This document shows positions 36,561 to 49,528 of a stretch of DNA of 64,000 bases, piece by piece. How positions within the stretch are numbered: the first letter of the stretch is position 1; each line of letters begins with the position of its first letter. The notes under the pieces were generated by a model. That model did no database searches. It saw nothing but the letters and a program-made list of their open reading frames with translations, and was not told where the DNA came from. This DNA comes from Flaccisagitta enflata (lineage: Eukaryota > Chaetognatha > Sagittoidea > Aphragmophora): positions 25,606,001 to 25,670,000 of the forward strand of contig OZ231126.1 of NCBI GenBank assembly GCA_965153355.1. Direction: 5' to 3'. Position numbers and translations under genes: made by a program.

Positions 36561-37360
36561 GAGAGAACTAGTAGGGTGAATTTGTGAGGGACTTTTATGG
36601 GCTCATGAATATGAAACTCATGCATGGAAAGTTGGTTTGGGATCTGAGAGGGAACTGGGATTGGCGATGTGACAGTCAAGGAGAGGCAGAGGGAAGGGAA
36701 TTGGGGTAGAATTGCTGAGTGTACACGAAAAAGATGGGCGTCTGGGTTATGGTGAAATATTGTGCTAGGGTTTTGGAAGAATGAGTAAATAAGCATGTTT
36801 GCCTGCAGAGAACAGATCTCCGTATGTGTGTAGAAGCTATCTGCTATCTAGGATGTTGTATAGCTGTAGCGTTAGGCTACTGAGCGTTTTTCAATCATTT
36901 TCAATCAATTCGTTTAAAAAATGTGGATTGCGAGGCCGTCATCTAACGTTGGTAAGTGGCAAATGCGCTAATGCACCATTTTACGACTCGGTCATTTGCG
37001 TCTACAAATCCGTAAACTCAGCTTGTTCCTGACTAGCTCCCTTTCAAGTCGGAAGTGAACATTACATCACAATTGGCGCGTTGCAAGCGGGAAATTTTTA
37101 CGATAGTCTTAACGGAAGTTTTGACGGTAGTTTTACGGGTTGACGACGATAACAACACGGATGCAGTAACAAACGGACGACATCGAATGAACAATGTGAC
37201 AATTGCCGTCATCGTCTGATAATATGACAATTATGAGACTTGATCCGGCAACAACTTTAATCATTACGAGGCGACGCTACGACGACCGAGACCGAGTTCC
37301 CGAAATGTGACAATTATACGATCGTTACCGGCGGAATCGGATGAATTACTGCCGTGGTGG

Positions 37361-37401
<41 letters not shown>

Positions 37402-37476
37402 ACTTCGTCCTAAGCAAAAAAGGATAAACAAACCAATTTGTTTCCACCCATATCTCTCAAACGTAAAGAACTAAAG
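36561..37476. other. Unique DNA, no gene seen
   Basis: Ends with a (CT)n tract at 37367-37398, about 80 bp before the ATG of the poly-Q ORF. No TATA box recognised. Confidence 0.5.
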
Positions 37477-38599
<1,123 letters not shown>

Positions 38600-38601
<2 letters not shown>

Positions 38602-39316
38602 AGTCCTTTTCATCCACGACTCCAACGGCGCCGATGTAATCCCTTCAGAGTTGAAGCCTGGAACTCGTGTAACGCGCGCAAAACGATCGACAATACGAAA
38701 GGCAATCGAATATGTTCCTAAAATTGAAAATTCTGAACATGTGGAAGATGTCATGTTCATGCTAGGCTTGAACGACCTCAGAGACGGACTTACACCGGAA
38801 GAGGTTGAAGAGAAGACACAAGACATGCTTTTACTGTACCAGAAACATTTTCCAAATGCCCGCTTCCACATTGTTGGCGTCCCACCGACAGATGTAGTCC
38901 AACATGAGGAGATAAACGAGGCCTTTGATAAACTAGCCAAGTTCACAGGATCACAATATGTCAGCACCAAAGTGTTCCTGGATGAGCACACGAAATCAAT
39001 TAGACTGAAAACTATGAGAGACAAAGTCCACTACAACGACTGGGGTGTACGGACTATCTGCAAGGAGATGAAAAAAAGTCTGTTCTCACCTGACAACATT
39101 GGAAATACAAAACTAGCAACCTTAACCCGGCTCCGTGACCAAGAGCCCTCTAAAGTAACTCATCCAGTAGAGGTAGAAGTTGTAGCTGCCACTCCGGCTG
39201 AGATCACTCCACCATCCGCAGCCACTCCAGCTGAAGTCACTTCTTCACCTGAAACTCCTCAGCTATTTGAAGAGTATGCCACAACAGAGAATAACCAAAA
39301 CATGAGTGAATCGTGA
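38600..39316 (+). pseudogene. SGNH-hydrolase-like ORF ending at the duplication junction
   Basis: The frame is +1 relative to the upstream poly-Q ORF and is open from within the CAA tract. It shows the SGNH blocks: nucleophile Ser in FIHDSNG (codon 38621-38623), GLND at 38765-38776, and the Asp/His pair DKVH at 39020-39031. The C-terminal tail is Ala/Thr/Pro/Glu-rich with a repeated 'ATPAE' unit. The domain would be a small esterase/acetylhydrolase; in CR1-like LINE ORF1 its role is unclear. No own ATG was found. The TGA stop uses bases 39314-39316, and copy B of the segmental duplication starts at 39313. The original C-terminus is therefore probably lost. 'gtgagt' at 39313 is also a consensus splice donor. 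Confidence 0.6.
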
Positions 39317-39570
39317 GTCTGTGGCTGGGACTTGAGCCTCGAGGGTGGGATTTAAGCCTCGAAGCTGGGATTTTAGCCTTGAAGCTAGGATTTGAGCCTT
39401 GAGGCTGGGATTTGAGCTTCAAGTTTGGGATTTGAGCCTCAATGCTAGGATTTAATTCTCTAGGCTGGGATTTGAGCTTTTAGGCTAGGATTTGAGCCTC
39501 AGTTGGGATGTGAGCCTCGAGGTTGGGATGTGAGACTTGAGGTTGGGATTTGAGCCTCGAGGCGAGGGGT
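39313..39570 (+). repeat. 20-bp minisatellite at the junction
   Basis: GAGCCTcgAGGcTGGGattt units matching 8089-8345. No F2 head lies to its left here, because the SGNH ORF abuts it. Confidence 0.75.
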
Positions 39571-39654
39571 ATAGTAGTAATGTTGGTGGGTAGGGACAGC
39601 GCCCTGTATCTGGCCTTATTTGTTGTACATTTTATTACAATGATTATGCTATAG

Positions 39655-40133
39655 CGAGGTGCACACCGATTGTGAAGTTGGACTGTACACGGCGTTCGAG
39701 GAGGTGTTCCCCGGTATCAAGGTTCGCCTCTGTTACTTTCATATAACAAAGGCGATCAAGGACAAGAAGTCAAAGGTCGGCCTTATCCCACTGGTGAAAG
39801 GCAACGTCAGTCTCCGAAGATGGTTGGCTCAAGCCCAAACCATTTTTCGGTTTCCACCCGCGCTCATTCCGAGAATATGGCAATTGATGTGGTCCTTCGT
39901 TGACGACGAAATGCGGAACAACAATCTCGTGCTCCGGATTAAATCGTATCTTGAACAAATTTGGATTCATACCTCTTTCCCAATCATGCCTGGTCTGCCC
40001 AAGTACGATCCCATGAAAACCAACATGTGGGACGTCAGGGAACTCACAAACACCAACAACTTCTCCGAAACAAACATGTTTCGCTACAAACAACGTTTCG
40101 GTTGCAGTCCCAACATCTTCAAATTTGCTTCAA
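39655..40133 (+). CDS. Exon 2 of MULE transposase, copy B (catalytic Glu kept)
   Basis: Same boundaries as in copy A: 'ctatag' acceptor to 39654, donor GTAAGT from 40134. It carries the second Asp (EVHTDCEVGL), LCYFHITKAI, and TNNFSE, where codon 40067-40069 is GAA, the expected catalytic Glu. Exit phase 1 fits the exon at 43034: the last A plus AG makes a Lys codon. The unspliced frame stops a few bases into the intron. Exon 1 is not found upstream; an SGNH ORF lies there. It is intact in sequence but a fragment in context. Confidence 0.75.
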
Positions 40134-40184
40134 GTAAGTGAACATAATGGGTTTATTGAAAATTAAAAATTACTGTGTAAATGA

Positions 40185-40313
40185 TAACAATAACAACAAC
40201 AATAACAACAACAATAACAACAATATCTACAACAACAACAACAACGACAACGACGACGACAACGACAACAACAACAATAACAACGACAACAACGATAACA
40301 ACGACAACAACAA

Positions 40314-40344
<31 letters not shown>

Positions 40345-40476
40345 AACAACAACAACAACAACGATAGCAATATCAACAACAACAACGATAACAACAACAA
40401 CGATAACAACAACAACGATAACAACAACAACGATAACAACAACAACGATAACAACAACGATAACAACAACAACGAT

Positions 40477-40565
<89 letters not shown>
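40185..40565 (+). repeat. (AAC)n microsatellite with GAT/GAC variants
   Basis: Shorter counterpart of 8955-9530 in intron 2. Source of spurious Asn/Val/Leu ORFs. Confidence 0.9.
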
Positions 40566-40921
40566 CCGCCATATAGTCACATAATCAAATAAAGACATAG
40601 TTACGGTAAGGAATTGACCCTTATGGTGACAAAAAATGTATGTCAGTTATATTTTAGACCGACTGATGGGCCAAATGATAGACCAATAAAGGGTGGTCCA
40701 ATAAAGTATTTTTTTACCTCATAACTTGAATAACAATTTTTTTAGTTTATATCGTTTTTCTAAACAAAATAGGTTTTCTTATTTTTTCATTTGCTGAAAA
40801 TTGTTTATAATTTACAACAAATCAAATATTTATAGTTCAATCTAAACACCATTGAAAGTTCCAAAGGCTCTCGTGCTTTGGTATCTTCCACATAGTTTTT
40901 TATCAAAATTTAATGATTTTT

Positions 40922-41106
40922 AGTCACGTGCACGCGACTCTACAACCCGCTTTGTCCATCGGTTAGTCGGTCGGTTGGTCACACTTTACTTTTTTTATGA
41001 TTTTATTACTTTGACCTCCCTGCTCCTGCCCAAATGGTCAGGTGACCTCAAATATGGCCCCTGCCCACCCGCACGCGACTTAGGTAGCCGTGTATCCGGC
41101 CTTGTT
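40922..41106 (-). repeat. R1 element (copy B partner of 9891)
   Basis: Same sequence with few changes. Downstream the R1 of 10128 is absent and a T-run stands at about 41157-41175. Confidence 0.85.
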
Positions 41107-41312
41107 AATAGTTGTATCATCATAGAATATTCAAAACAAAAATAAATTCTAGTTTGGTTTTTTTTTTTTTTTTTTGCCACCCGTCACCAAGAAGAGATGT
41201 GTGCACATGACTTAAATGGAAGCACGGCTATCCCAATGATGTGTGGGTGGGCAGGGGCTGAATTGAAGGTCACTAGCGCATTTTGGCAGAAGCAGTGAGA
41301 TCCAAGAATAAA

Positions 41313-41907
41313 ACAAGGCCGGATACACGGGCCAAGACGGTGCGCCGGGCGTTATTAATTCCTAGACCTATTTCTAGCTCTATCTGACCTACCCCTAGCT
41401 CTATTAGACCTATCCTGAGCTCTATCAGACCTATCCCGAGCTCTATCACACCTATTCCGAGCTCTATCAGACCTATCCCGAGCTCTATTAGACCTATCCC
41501 AAGCCCTATTAGACCTATCCCGAGCTCTATCAGACCTATCCCAGGCACTATAAGACCTATCCCGAGCTCTATCAGACCAATCCCGAGCTCTATCAGATCT
41601 ATCCCGAGCTCTATTTGACCTATCCGACCTATCAATAGCTCAATCAGACCTATCCCCTGCTTTATCAGACCTATACCCAGACTTATTCGACCTATCACCA
41701 GTTTTATCAGACATATCCCCACCTTGATCAGACCTAATTGTAGCTGATTATTTTAGTGAATGAAGTGACGAGTATCATCAATGATGAACGTAATGAGTTT
41801 TCAATTGATTTCAAATATTTTTTGAAATATTTCATCTGATCGTCACCGACAGATGGACGGACAAACAGACAGAGCCTCTTATAGAAGTGCTATGGCGCAC
41901 CAAAAAA
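41313..41907 (+). repeat. R1 long form (copy B partner of 10458)
   Basis: ACAAGGCCGGATACACGGGCC start, 21-bp array at 41360-41715, then 'gagcctcttatagaagtgct' and 'atggcgcaccaaaaaa'. Confidence 0.75.
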
Positions 41908-41953
41908 TCATCGACGCATATTTCTGAATCATTTCCAGTGATTTTTGCTTTTT

Positions 41954-42272
41954 AATTGCGGACACGCAACTCTATAAGAGGTTTTGTCCGTCCGTCCGTC
42001 CGTCCGTCCGTCCGTCGGCTGGTCCGTCACGCTAGAGTTGAAAACGCGAGAAACGCGCATTTTACGATGCTGCAGCTGTCATAGAATGTGTGTGGGTGTA
42101 TGTTAGTGTGTGGGAAGGGGGTTTTGGCGAGGCTGGGGGTTGGCTGCCCCTGCCCACCTTCCGCAACGATATTGTGACCCCCGCGTCACTTGTTTTCCGA
42201 GAATTTCAACTCTAGCGTTACGTGACGTGACGGACAGAGCCTCTTATAGAGGTGCTGTGGCGCACCTAAAAA
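41954..42272. repeat. R1-like composite (copy B partner of 11099)
   Basis: Hairpin ends AATTGCGGACACGCAACT and AGGTGCTGTGGCGCACCT face outward. (GTCC)n is slightly shorter than in copy A. Confidence 0.6.
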
Positions 42273-42350
42273 GACATAAAAGCAAAATATGACTGACCAA
42301 CGGACGTACAAACTGGAATGAAGATTTGCATAGCACGCAACTGAAAATAG

Positions 42351-42544
42351 AACAAGGCCAGATAGACTGCTACCCCAATTGCGTGCGGGTGGGAAGGGGC
42401 AGTATTTGAGTTACTGGATCATTTGGGCAGGAGTAGTGAAACCAAAGGTCGCAACAACATAACGTAAAATGGGGACTGACCTATCGACCGACCAACGGAC
42501 GGACATAGCGGGAGTAGAGTCGCGTAGCACGCAACTAAAAAAAA
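42351..42544 (+). repeat. R1 element (copy B partner of 11498)
   Basis: Starts 'aacaaggccagatagactgc' and ends 'gtagagtcgcgtagcacgca' with an A-run. Confidence 0.8.
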
Positions 42545-42721
42545 CATTGTCTCCCAAAAACAACAAATCTGACTGCAACGGAACTCCGCCTAAAACAAAT
42601 TAACGGTCTCTTTAACGATTTTTTTTCATCTTTCATGTAACAGAAGCGTACAAAATCTATGTTTTCCCACAACGCAATAAAACAGTATATTATAAGTTTT
42701 AACACCAAAACTGTTCAATCA

Positions 42722-42838
42722 TTAAAGCAGCCCCAAAAGGGGACGAAGTCCTGTAGACTGACGGACGGACCGACGGACTGACGGACTGACAAAGCAGAGT
42801 GTAGAATCGCGTAGCACGCCACTAAAAAAAGTGTATGT
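42722..42838 (+). repeat. F2/R1 hybrid end
   Basis: 'agccccaaaaggggacgaag' and 'tcctgtaga' resemble F2, followed by GACGGACCGACGGACTGACG, then 'aatcgcgtagcacgccacta' and an A-run, as in R1. The two families may share their 3' part. Confidence 0.5.
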
Positions 42839-43033
42839 GTGTGGGTTTGGGGGCATTGGGTTTGGATGGGGTTGAATGCCCCTGCCCACCCATCCGCAAC
42901 AATGTTGTGATCCCGGGTCACTCATTATCTTTGCTCCTGCTCAAATGCTCAAACATACTTTTGAGGTCAGCTTATGACAAATATAACTCTAGATAAATAT
43001 TATGATCTTATCCATCTTGTGCTTTCTTTCCAG

Positions 43034-43224
43034 AGGTTCAGCGTGAGGTTGAGCTGATTCACCAGCGGCTGGTAACGATCGACGACCATCCAAAAGTTCC
43101 CAACCCTCGAACCGCTGAACTTTTTGCGAGTCGCCATCGTTGGAAAATGGAGCTTCAAACGGCGATTGAAAGAGGTGGTGTGACGGATGACGCTCTTATG
43201 CAAGCGATGGATGAAATCCTTTGA
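43034..43224 (+). CDS. Exon 3 of MULE transposase (copy B only)
   Basis: Follows the acceptor 'tttccag' at 43033 in the phase left by exon 2. It encodes about 62 residues ending MQAMDEIL then TGA (43222-43224): helical, with IHQRLVTIDDHPKVPNPRT and ELFASRHRWKMELQTAIERG, as expected for a MULE C-terminal tail. Summing exons 1, 2 and 3 gives about 480 residues, a usual size for animal FLYWCH-MULE transposases. Copy A has lost this stretch. The next codon after TGA is ATG of a long ORF in the same frame. Confidence 0.7.
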
Positions 43225-43487
43225 ATGAATCGCGCCGCTCGTCATGCTAAGAAATCATGTCAACAAGGCAACGTGGCACGTCCAGAGCAAGCTAACGCCA
43301 ATGAGGATGAACACGCTGAAGGGACGAGCGAGCAATCCGACGGAGTGTTGATGGACGAGCAGATGGAGGAAGCGATGGACGACGTAGACGAGACTATTGA
43401 TGATCTGATGGACGATTCGATTGACGAGCTTATGGATGATGCGATTGACGAACTTATGGATGAATCCATTGATGAGCTCGAAGTTCT

Positions 43488-43580
<93 letters not shown>

Positions 43581-43964
43581 CGCTGATCAGATAGACTCGA
43601 CATCGACAACGGAACATTCCGTGGCTGCAACTGTTTCCTGCGTCGAACAACAAGACCATGATGGTGAAATGGCGCAACAAACTAACAATGCGCGGGTTGC
43701 TGCGATCGAGGAAGATGAAGAGGAGGAGGATGAAGATGAGGAAGAACTACGGGAGCGTGAAAAACAACTACAACAACAGAAGCAAAAGCGGCAAAAAAGA
43801 CTTCGACGACGGCAAGAACAGCAACAAATGCTGCCCCAACAACAACGACAGCAACGTCAGCGGAAAAATCAACCCAAGTCTTCTCAGCAACAGCAAATTC
43901 AGCCAGACTGTACGGGACAACCGGATGAAAATCAAGAATCCACCCCGCAAAGCAGTGATACGCC

Positions 43965-44054
<90 letters not shown>

Positions 44055-44221
44055 GCGTTGGGGTAAACCAAGACGCGTTCCCACAGCCTCAGCAACCACG
44101 ACGCCGCTCATTACGGAAATGGAGACTATCTCTCAATTGACGTCTTTAAACGCGGAGCTTCCACTTCCGGCTTCCTCACCTCCGCCTCATGTGGGGGCCG
44201 CAATGGCGTCTACGTCTCAAG

Positions 44222-44313
<92 letters not shown>

Positions 44314-44571
44314 AAACAAAAACAACAACAAAAACAACAACAACAGCACCAAAAACAGCCACAGGGAAAGCAACAAAAACAAATGAAACGTTCCTCTAAG
44401 ACAAAAAAAAAATCAAATTTTCTTTGTGAAACTTGTTCGAACACTTATGCGAACTCCTTCAATCTGATGCGCCATCAGAAACAAATTCATAACAGTGCTG
44501 ATCAACACGACCCATTGTCGTCCAAAACGCATGAGGATCTTCTTAAAAATCATGGTTTTTCAATATTATAG
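43225..44571 (+). CDS. Acidic, poly-Q protein with one C-terminal C2H2 finger
   Basis: 448 codons. Residues 30-88 are strongly acidic with a repeated D-x-I-D-E-L-M-D-D unit. CAA-coded Gln tracts lie at about 90-118, 249-277 and 333-372. Residues 160-180 are again acidic and 180-215 are Arg/Gln/Lys-rich. A C2H2 finger sits at C401-x2-C404-x12-H417-x4-H422, giving possible DNA binding. The unique parts between the repeats stay open for well over 600 bp, so this is more than a microsatellite frame. It starts at the ATG right after, and in frame with, the transposase stop, so it may be a second cistron, a readthrough extension, or a gene captured by the transposon. No known family recognised. The region is absent from copy A. 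Confidence 0.6.
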
Positions 44572-44599
44572 TATAGCTCAGTACAGAAAACCTAAACTG

Positions 44600-44724
44600 T
44601 GTTTGTGTGTGTGTACAGAAAACCTAAACTGTGTTTGTGTGTGTGTATATGTGTGTGTGTGTTTTTGTGTGTGTGAAATGACTGATAAGTGCATATGATT
44701 CATGAGCTCTAGGGTTACATTCCG

Positions 44725-44768
<44 letters not shown>

Positions 44769-44815
44769 GACTTGATAGTGCATACGATTCATGAATTTTA
44801 GGTTACATTCCGAAA

Positions 44816-44892
<77 letters not shown>

Positions 44893-44935
44893 GACTGATA
44901 AGTGCATACGATTCATGACTTATAGGTTTACATTC

Positions 44936-44981
<46 letters not shown>

Positions 44982-45045
44982 TGTGGGTGTGTTTGTGTGG
45001 GTGTGTTTGTGTGGGTGTGTTTGTGTTTGTTTGTGCGTGTCTGTG
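44600..45045 (+). repeat. (GT)n blocks within a higher-order repeat
   Basis: Units of about 110-130 bp: (GT)n plus 'aaatgactgataagtgcata' and 'cgattcatgagt...acattcc', repeated three times. A 'acagaaaacctaaactgtgt' pair precedes it. Confidence 0.8.
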
Positions 45046-45316
45046 CTTTGGTGTTAATCAGAGCATGTACATTATTTTGTAGATGACTTAATTTTGTGGA
45101 CTAAAGACTAAACATATAGTATTAGTAATCAGTAATGTGATTCCGTCCAGACTCGAGATTGGCCCTATGGCCTAGGGAATATATATTGGAAACAAACCAA
45201 ACCTCGGAACAAATATTTCAAATACAGATTAATCAAAAGGTTCTTGACTATGATCAGTTACACATTTCAAAAACACATTTCCATGTATTCCAACAAAAAT
45301 ATCAATATCTTGAATA

Positions 45317-45730
45317 CAGACGAAAGTGAATTACAAGAAGTTAACCCCCAAAAACTGTAGCACCCCCCCTGACAGCGTCAACTATTAAATGATTAATGGT
45401 ATATCAAATAAGGAATGGCAGCTTATATAGATCCAATTAGCCTCATCTCAGTGATTTTGGAATTTCATTCCCAGTCAAGAGTTATAGCTAAAAAACTAGC
45501 TTATAATAATATCTTTTAAACTCTTGCTAGAATTGCAATTTGTTGTTTGTTTTTTTCTAGTAATAACTTTAGATAGGGAATGAAATTCCAAATTTGCTCT
45601 GAGGCAAATTGTAGTGATATAAGCTTCCATTCAATATATACTTTTTTTTTCATTCAGCGATTGAGGCTGTAGGGGGGGGGGGGCGCTACAGTTTTTGGGG
45701 AGTTAACTTCTTGTATTTCACTTTTGTCTG
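45317..45730. mobile_element. 414-bp TA-flanked foldback MITE
   Basis: Arms CAGACGAAAGTGAATTACAA and 'ttgtatttcacttttgtctg' pair, continuing through 'gttaaccccca' and 'tggggagttaac'. TA at 45315-45316 and 45731-45732. Non-coding. It lies in the B-only segment. Confidence 0.75.
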
Positions 45731-45800
45731 TAGATGATGAACAAGCGTATTGCCCAAAATTGAAAGATAGTTCTGATGCACCCTGATTATGTCCTGTATC

Positions 45801-46620
45801 ACGGCCGGATACAAGGCTACCAAAGTCGGGTGCGGGTGGGCAGGGGCCATATTTGAGGTCACTTGACCATTTGGGCAGGAGCAGTGAGGTCCAAAAATTA
45901 AAATCATTAAAAAAGTAAAGTGTGACCAACCGACCGACCAATGGACAAAGCGGGGTACTAGTCCAGTCTTTTGATGCATGAAATTGAGAACTCGGCTTTT
46001 CCGAAAGAGTTTGAAAATTTGCACGTCATATTTAAAGTTATAGATCATAACAGGTGCAGGTCGTATTTGAGCACCTGTCCTAAAAATTCATCTAAAATTT
46101 TCAAAACCATGCCACCGCCAAACCGTCTGCCTCAGGGCAATAAAATTTTATGAGCAAAAAAAAATGTGTTTTATATATGTGCATAGCAAATTTCAGCTCT
46201 GTTGCTTTATTACAAGCAGAGATATAGCCAATGTACTTTTAGGTGTATTGTTCTCAAAAATTCCCGTTTAAAAAAAAAATGCAGTTTTATATACAAAAGT
46301 AAATCGGCTATATCTCTGCTTCTAATCAAGCTAGAGAGCTGAAATTTGTTGTGCATATGTACAAAATACATATTCTTTAGCTCATAAAATTTCATTGCCC
46401 TCCCTCAAGCGGTTTGGCGATGGCATGATTTTAAAAATTTTAAACGATTTTTAAAGATAGGTGCTCAAATATTTTTGACCTGCACCTATCATTATCATGA
46501 TCTATATGACTTTAAATACTTGTATGCAAATTTTCAAGCTTTGTTCCAGAAAAGCCGAGTCCTTTCTCCAACAACCTGGACTATACAGAGTCGCGTGCAC
46601 GCAACTAAAAATATTGCATG
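45801..46620 (+). repeat. R1 split by a TA-foldback (copy B partner of 11753)
   Basis: 5' part 'acggccggatacaaggctac' to 'cggggta' at 45957. 3' part from 46584 'tacagagtcgcgtgcacgca' plus 'actaaaaa'. Same interruption as in copy A, so both events predate the duplication. Confidence 0.75.
45958..46583. mobile_element. TA-flanked foldback (copy B partner of 11919)
   Basis: Same ends CTAGTCCAG and CTGGACTA, with several small deletions in the left arm relative to copy A. Confidence 0.75.
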
Positions 46621-46744
46621 TTTGTCGTTTTTTATACGGGCCATCATAGATAAATGTGCTCCCTACTATGGGCCCAAAAAGTCATATTCCTACATAGCAT
46701 ACTTCGTAAAAGTTGTAGCAAATTTAGTTTTTAATGATGTTTAT

Positions 46745-47040
46745 TAGGGTGGTCCCGAATTGGGTCAAATTTCATATATTGATATACTTGAGCCCTTTAC
46801 ACAAATATCCAATAAAAGAAGGATTTCTCACAAGCTGGGGTGTGAAATCAAACAAGAAACCTTGTCGGCAAAACTACAGGGTTGCTATGGGGATTTTTTT
46901 ATTGCCATAGGAAGCCTATAGTTTTGCCGCCACGGTTTAATCTTCAAGTACAGACCTCTACTTATGGGAAAACCTTCTTTTTTGGTACCTTTAGGCAAAA
47001 AACTAGAGTATATCATTTTTTGAAATTTGACCCTATTTCG
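46745..47040. mobile_element. 296-bp insert only in copy B
   Basis: Starts TAGGGTGGTCCCGAA and carries 'gggtcaaatttca' near the left and 'tgaaatttgaccc' near the right. An inner pair 'gtcggcaaaactac' / 'tagttttgccgcca' folds back. The right end lacks the counterpart of GGGTGGTCCC. Copy A has about 30 other bases here ('tatcgatttcatgtataata'), so insertion went with a small deletion. Confidence 0.6.
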
Positions 47041-47124
47041 TAGCGGGAATAAATGGAAATGTTATCCACGGCAACAGAACATGATGGGAAATAAAACACT
47101 TTATGTATCATTTGTATTCCTAAC

Positions 47125-47688
47125 ATGCTTCCCCAACTAATTGAAGTCCAGACAGAATCTACTATTTATATAGCACTTACTGGTTTGGGTTTCTGTACTG
47201 AATTAAACTGCTGTACAATAGCCTCCGAAAGATGGGAAAATGGTCTTAGCAACGTTTCAAGCTGCTGCAAATGCGTGGACAATATCAAAGATATTTGTCT
47301 CAAGTGCTTACAGATGCTCATCGACCAACATCTGCCCATATGCGATCGTATCCAAGCTGGGGACGTCCACAGTCGCCGACATGATGACTTCCACAATGGT
47401 ATCCAAACTCGGAATGGCCTCAACCGACAGTGCTACTCAGTTCGTGTCTTTTCTGATGAGCAGCATGATTTGGCCCTGGAAACGCTCAAGAGACGTTTTT
47501 GTCCAAATCGAAGTGTCAAGAAATTAAGATACATTTTAAGCGTCTTGATCGAGGAAGTCTTGATTCGGATTTTTGCGGAGTTCCTGTCAATTGATTTCAT
47601 AGAGGCAGAGAAGAAAATGCGGCCTCCTCCGGTTGACCACGAGGAATTAAGAAAGGCAGCTGAGAAACTTCAACAAATGTCTCCGTAA
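47125..47688 (+). CDS. Hypothetical 187-codon ORF (copy B partner of 12839)
   Basis: Full length, with Glu and Gln where copy A has Ala and Arg, and otherwise identical protein. The surrounding non-coding sequence differs more often, a weak hint of constraint. No domain recognised; competing open frames remain, as in copy A. Confidence 0.3.
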   Translation: MLPQLIEVQTESTIYIALTGLGFCTELNCCTIASERWENGLSNVSSCCKCVDNIKDICLKCLQMLIDQHLPICDRIQAGDVHSRRHDDFHNGIQTRNGLNRQCYSVRVFSDEQHDLALETLKRRFCPNRSVKKLRYILSVLIEEVLIRIFAEFLSIDFIEAEKKMRPPPVDHEELRKAAEKLQQMSP

Positions 47689-48397
47689 ATCGAATTTGGA
47701 AATCATTGTCAATAAGTGCATCAAAGAGGGCATCATGCGGATTGGCATGAAATGCTTGGAAACGATCATACTTTGGAAAAAAAAATACTGCCTGTTTTTA
47801 CTTGAATTATGCTACCAGCAGATTCCAGTTCACAATTCTCTTTGTTGCTTTGTTGCTATTTATTACATGCTGCGTGTTATGATGAACATCTTTGCAATGA
47901 TCCTACACAGGATTTTCATATTTCTGACTCAAAATCTTTATCTTTTTAATTCATCACGTATAAGCATTCTCGCTGATTGATATGCTTTTGAAAAAAGAAG
48001 TTTTACTGGTATCAATGATCAATGTAATATTGTTAAAGCTGTTTACAGTTGTTTGCTTTTAGTTAGAAATCACATTCTTGGCTGCTTCACACTGGCATCC
48101 TTTCCCTCGGTTAACGACTTTGCTGGTGAATGAACAATAACTTTGGCCACTTACTCTGTTGATTAACCAGCTCCTGTATAATCTAAAGTGTTTTGCTTTT
48201 TTTTAATCGGATTAAGCTCTTCCTACATTTCATTACTGATCCCCTTTTGTTCTAAAATTGGTTTTCGCGTGCTTTTTCATCACCATTGTTAGAAAAAAAA
48301 AACATTGTCATACGTCATTAATTTCTATCATGCCTATATACAATGCTTCTCTTGATATACATCTTGGTCGTGTAAAAACATTGGGTGGTTTTATTGA

Positions 48398-49222
48398 ACA
48401 CGGCGTCCAGGAACAAATCCTAGGTCTAAAAAAATGGTCAAGACTCTTGACCTGGGGAAATGTCTTTTTTGATGCATTAGCTACAAATTAATGGTAAAAA
48501 ATGAAAAAATCTGCTTATAGATATAGAATTGATGGTCAAATAATAGCCAAAAGAGGCATTTTTAAGCATATTTTAGATTAAAAATTGTATTCATGGCTTC
48601 TAAAATTATGTAAAAATGTATGAAAAGTTTGGCTGAAGTTGTTGCACTGATGCTTTTACCTACTTTAGTTTGTCTAAAATGATTTTCAATAATCAAAACA
48701 AAAAAATACAAAAAACTGCTATAAAATGACTATTTTTAGTTATTTTTTGCTATTTCTAAGCTCTAATCTTTCAAATATTTTTTAAAACTAGCTGGATTAT
48801 ATTCCAGCATGTGTATCTCAAAAACATTTTTACACTTTTCATAGTCTTCAAAAATTTTAAAGAAGTGATTATGAAAATAGGCTGAAAAAAATCAATTTGA
48901 TAGTTTGAAATAGTTTTTTTAATTGTTATCTATAAAATAACCCTCTAAACTTACTCAATAGGTAAAAGCATTATTACAGCAACTATTACCACACTTTTCA
49001 GATACTTTTTAAACCGCTTGAAGCTATAATCTTAATTTCTGATATAAAAGATATTTAAAATTGCTTTATTTTGGCTATCTTTAAGCTTTGAATTTGATAT
49101 TTCCAAACCAATTTTTTTATTTTTGCCATAGATAGATAGCTAATTCATCAAAAAAAAACTTTTTCTCAGGTCAGGAGTCTTGACCATTTTTTCGACCAAT
49201 GGTTTGTTCCTGGACGCCGTGT
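48398..49222. mobile_element. 825-bp foldback (copy B partner of 14125)
   Basis: Ends ACACGGCGTCCAGGAACAAA and TTTGTTCCTGGACGCCGTGT. The centre is longer than in copy A by about 50 bp ('ggctgaaaaaaatcaatttg'). Confidence 0.75.
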
Positions 49223-49421
49223 GAAGCATTGAAATAACAATCGTTTGAATGGATTTGGCTAGCTTTACAGTGAGATGCTTTTAAGCAGATACCTATAGAC
49301 AAAGTGGGATTTGGTGCTTTTGGGGGTGGGGGGTTACGAAGGAGGAGAAGGAGAAGGAGAAGATTCCCCATATGTGTGAAAGCATAGGTCAGCGACCTCT
49401 GCGGGGCCACTGCCCAAAAAA

Positions 49422-49424
<3 letters not shown>

Positions 49425-49501
<77 letters not shown>
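49425..49501 (+). repeat. (GA)n microsatellite
   Basis: Partner of 15105-15171, slightly longer. Confidence 0.9.
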
Positions 49502-49506
<5 letters not shown>

Positions 49507-49528
49507 CTGGATGCAGAAATATGTTTTC

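Larger units (their letters stand above)
40134..43033 (+). other. Intron 2 of the transposase gene (copy B)
   Basis: GTAAGT at the start and 'cttgtgctttctttccag' at the end, a strong pyrimidine tract. It contains (AAC)n, four R1-type elements, and at 42720-42900 a fused F2/R1 remnant. Confidence 0.7.
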
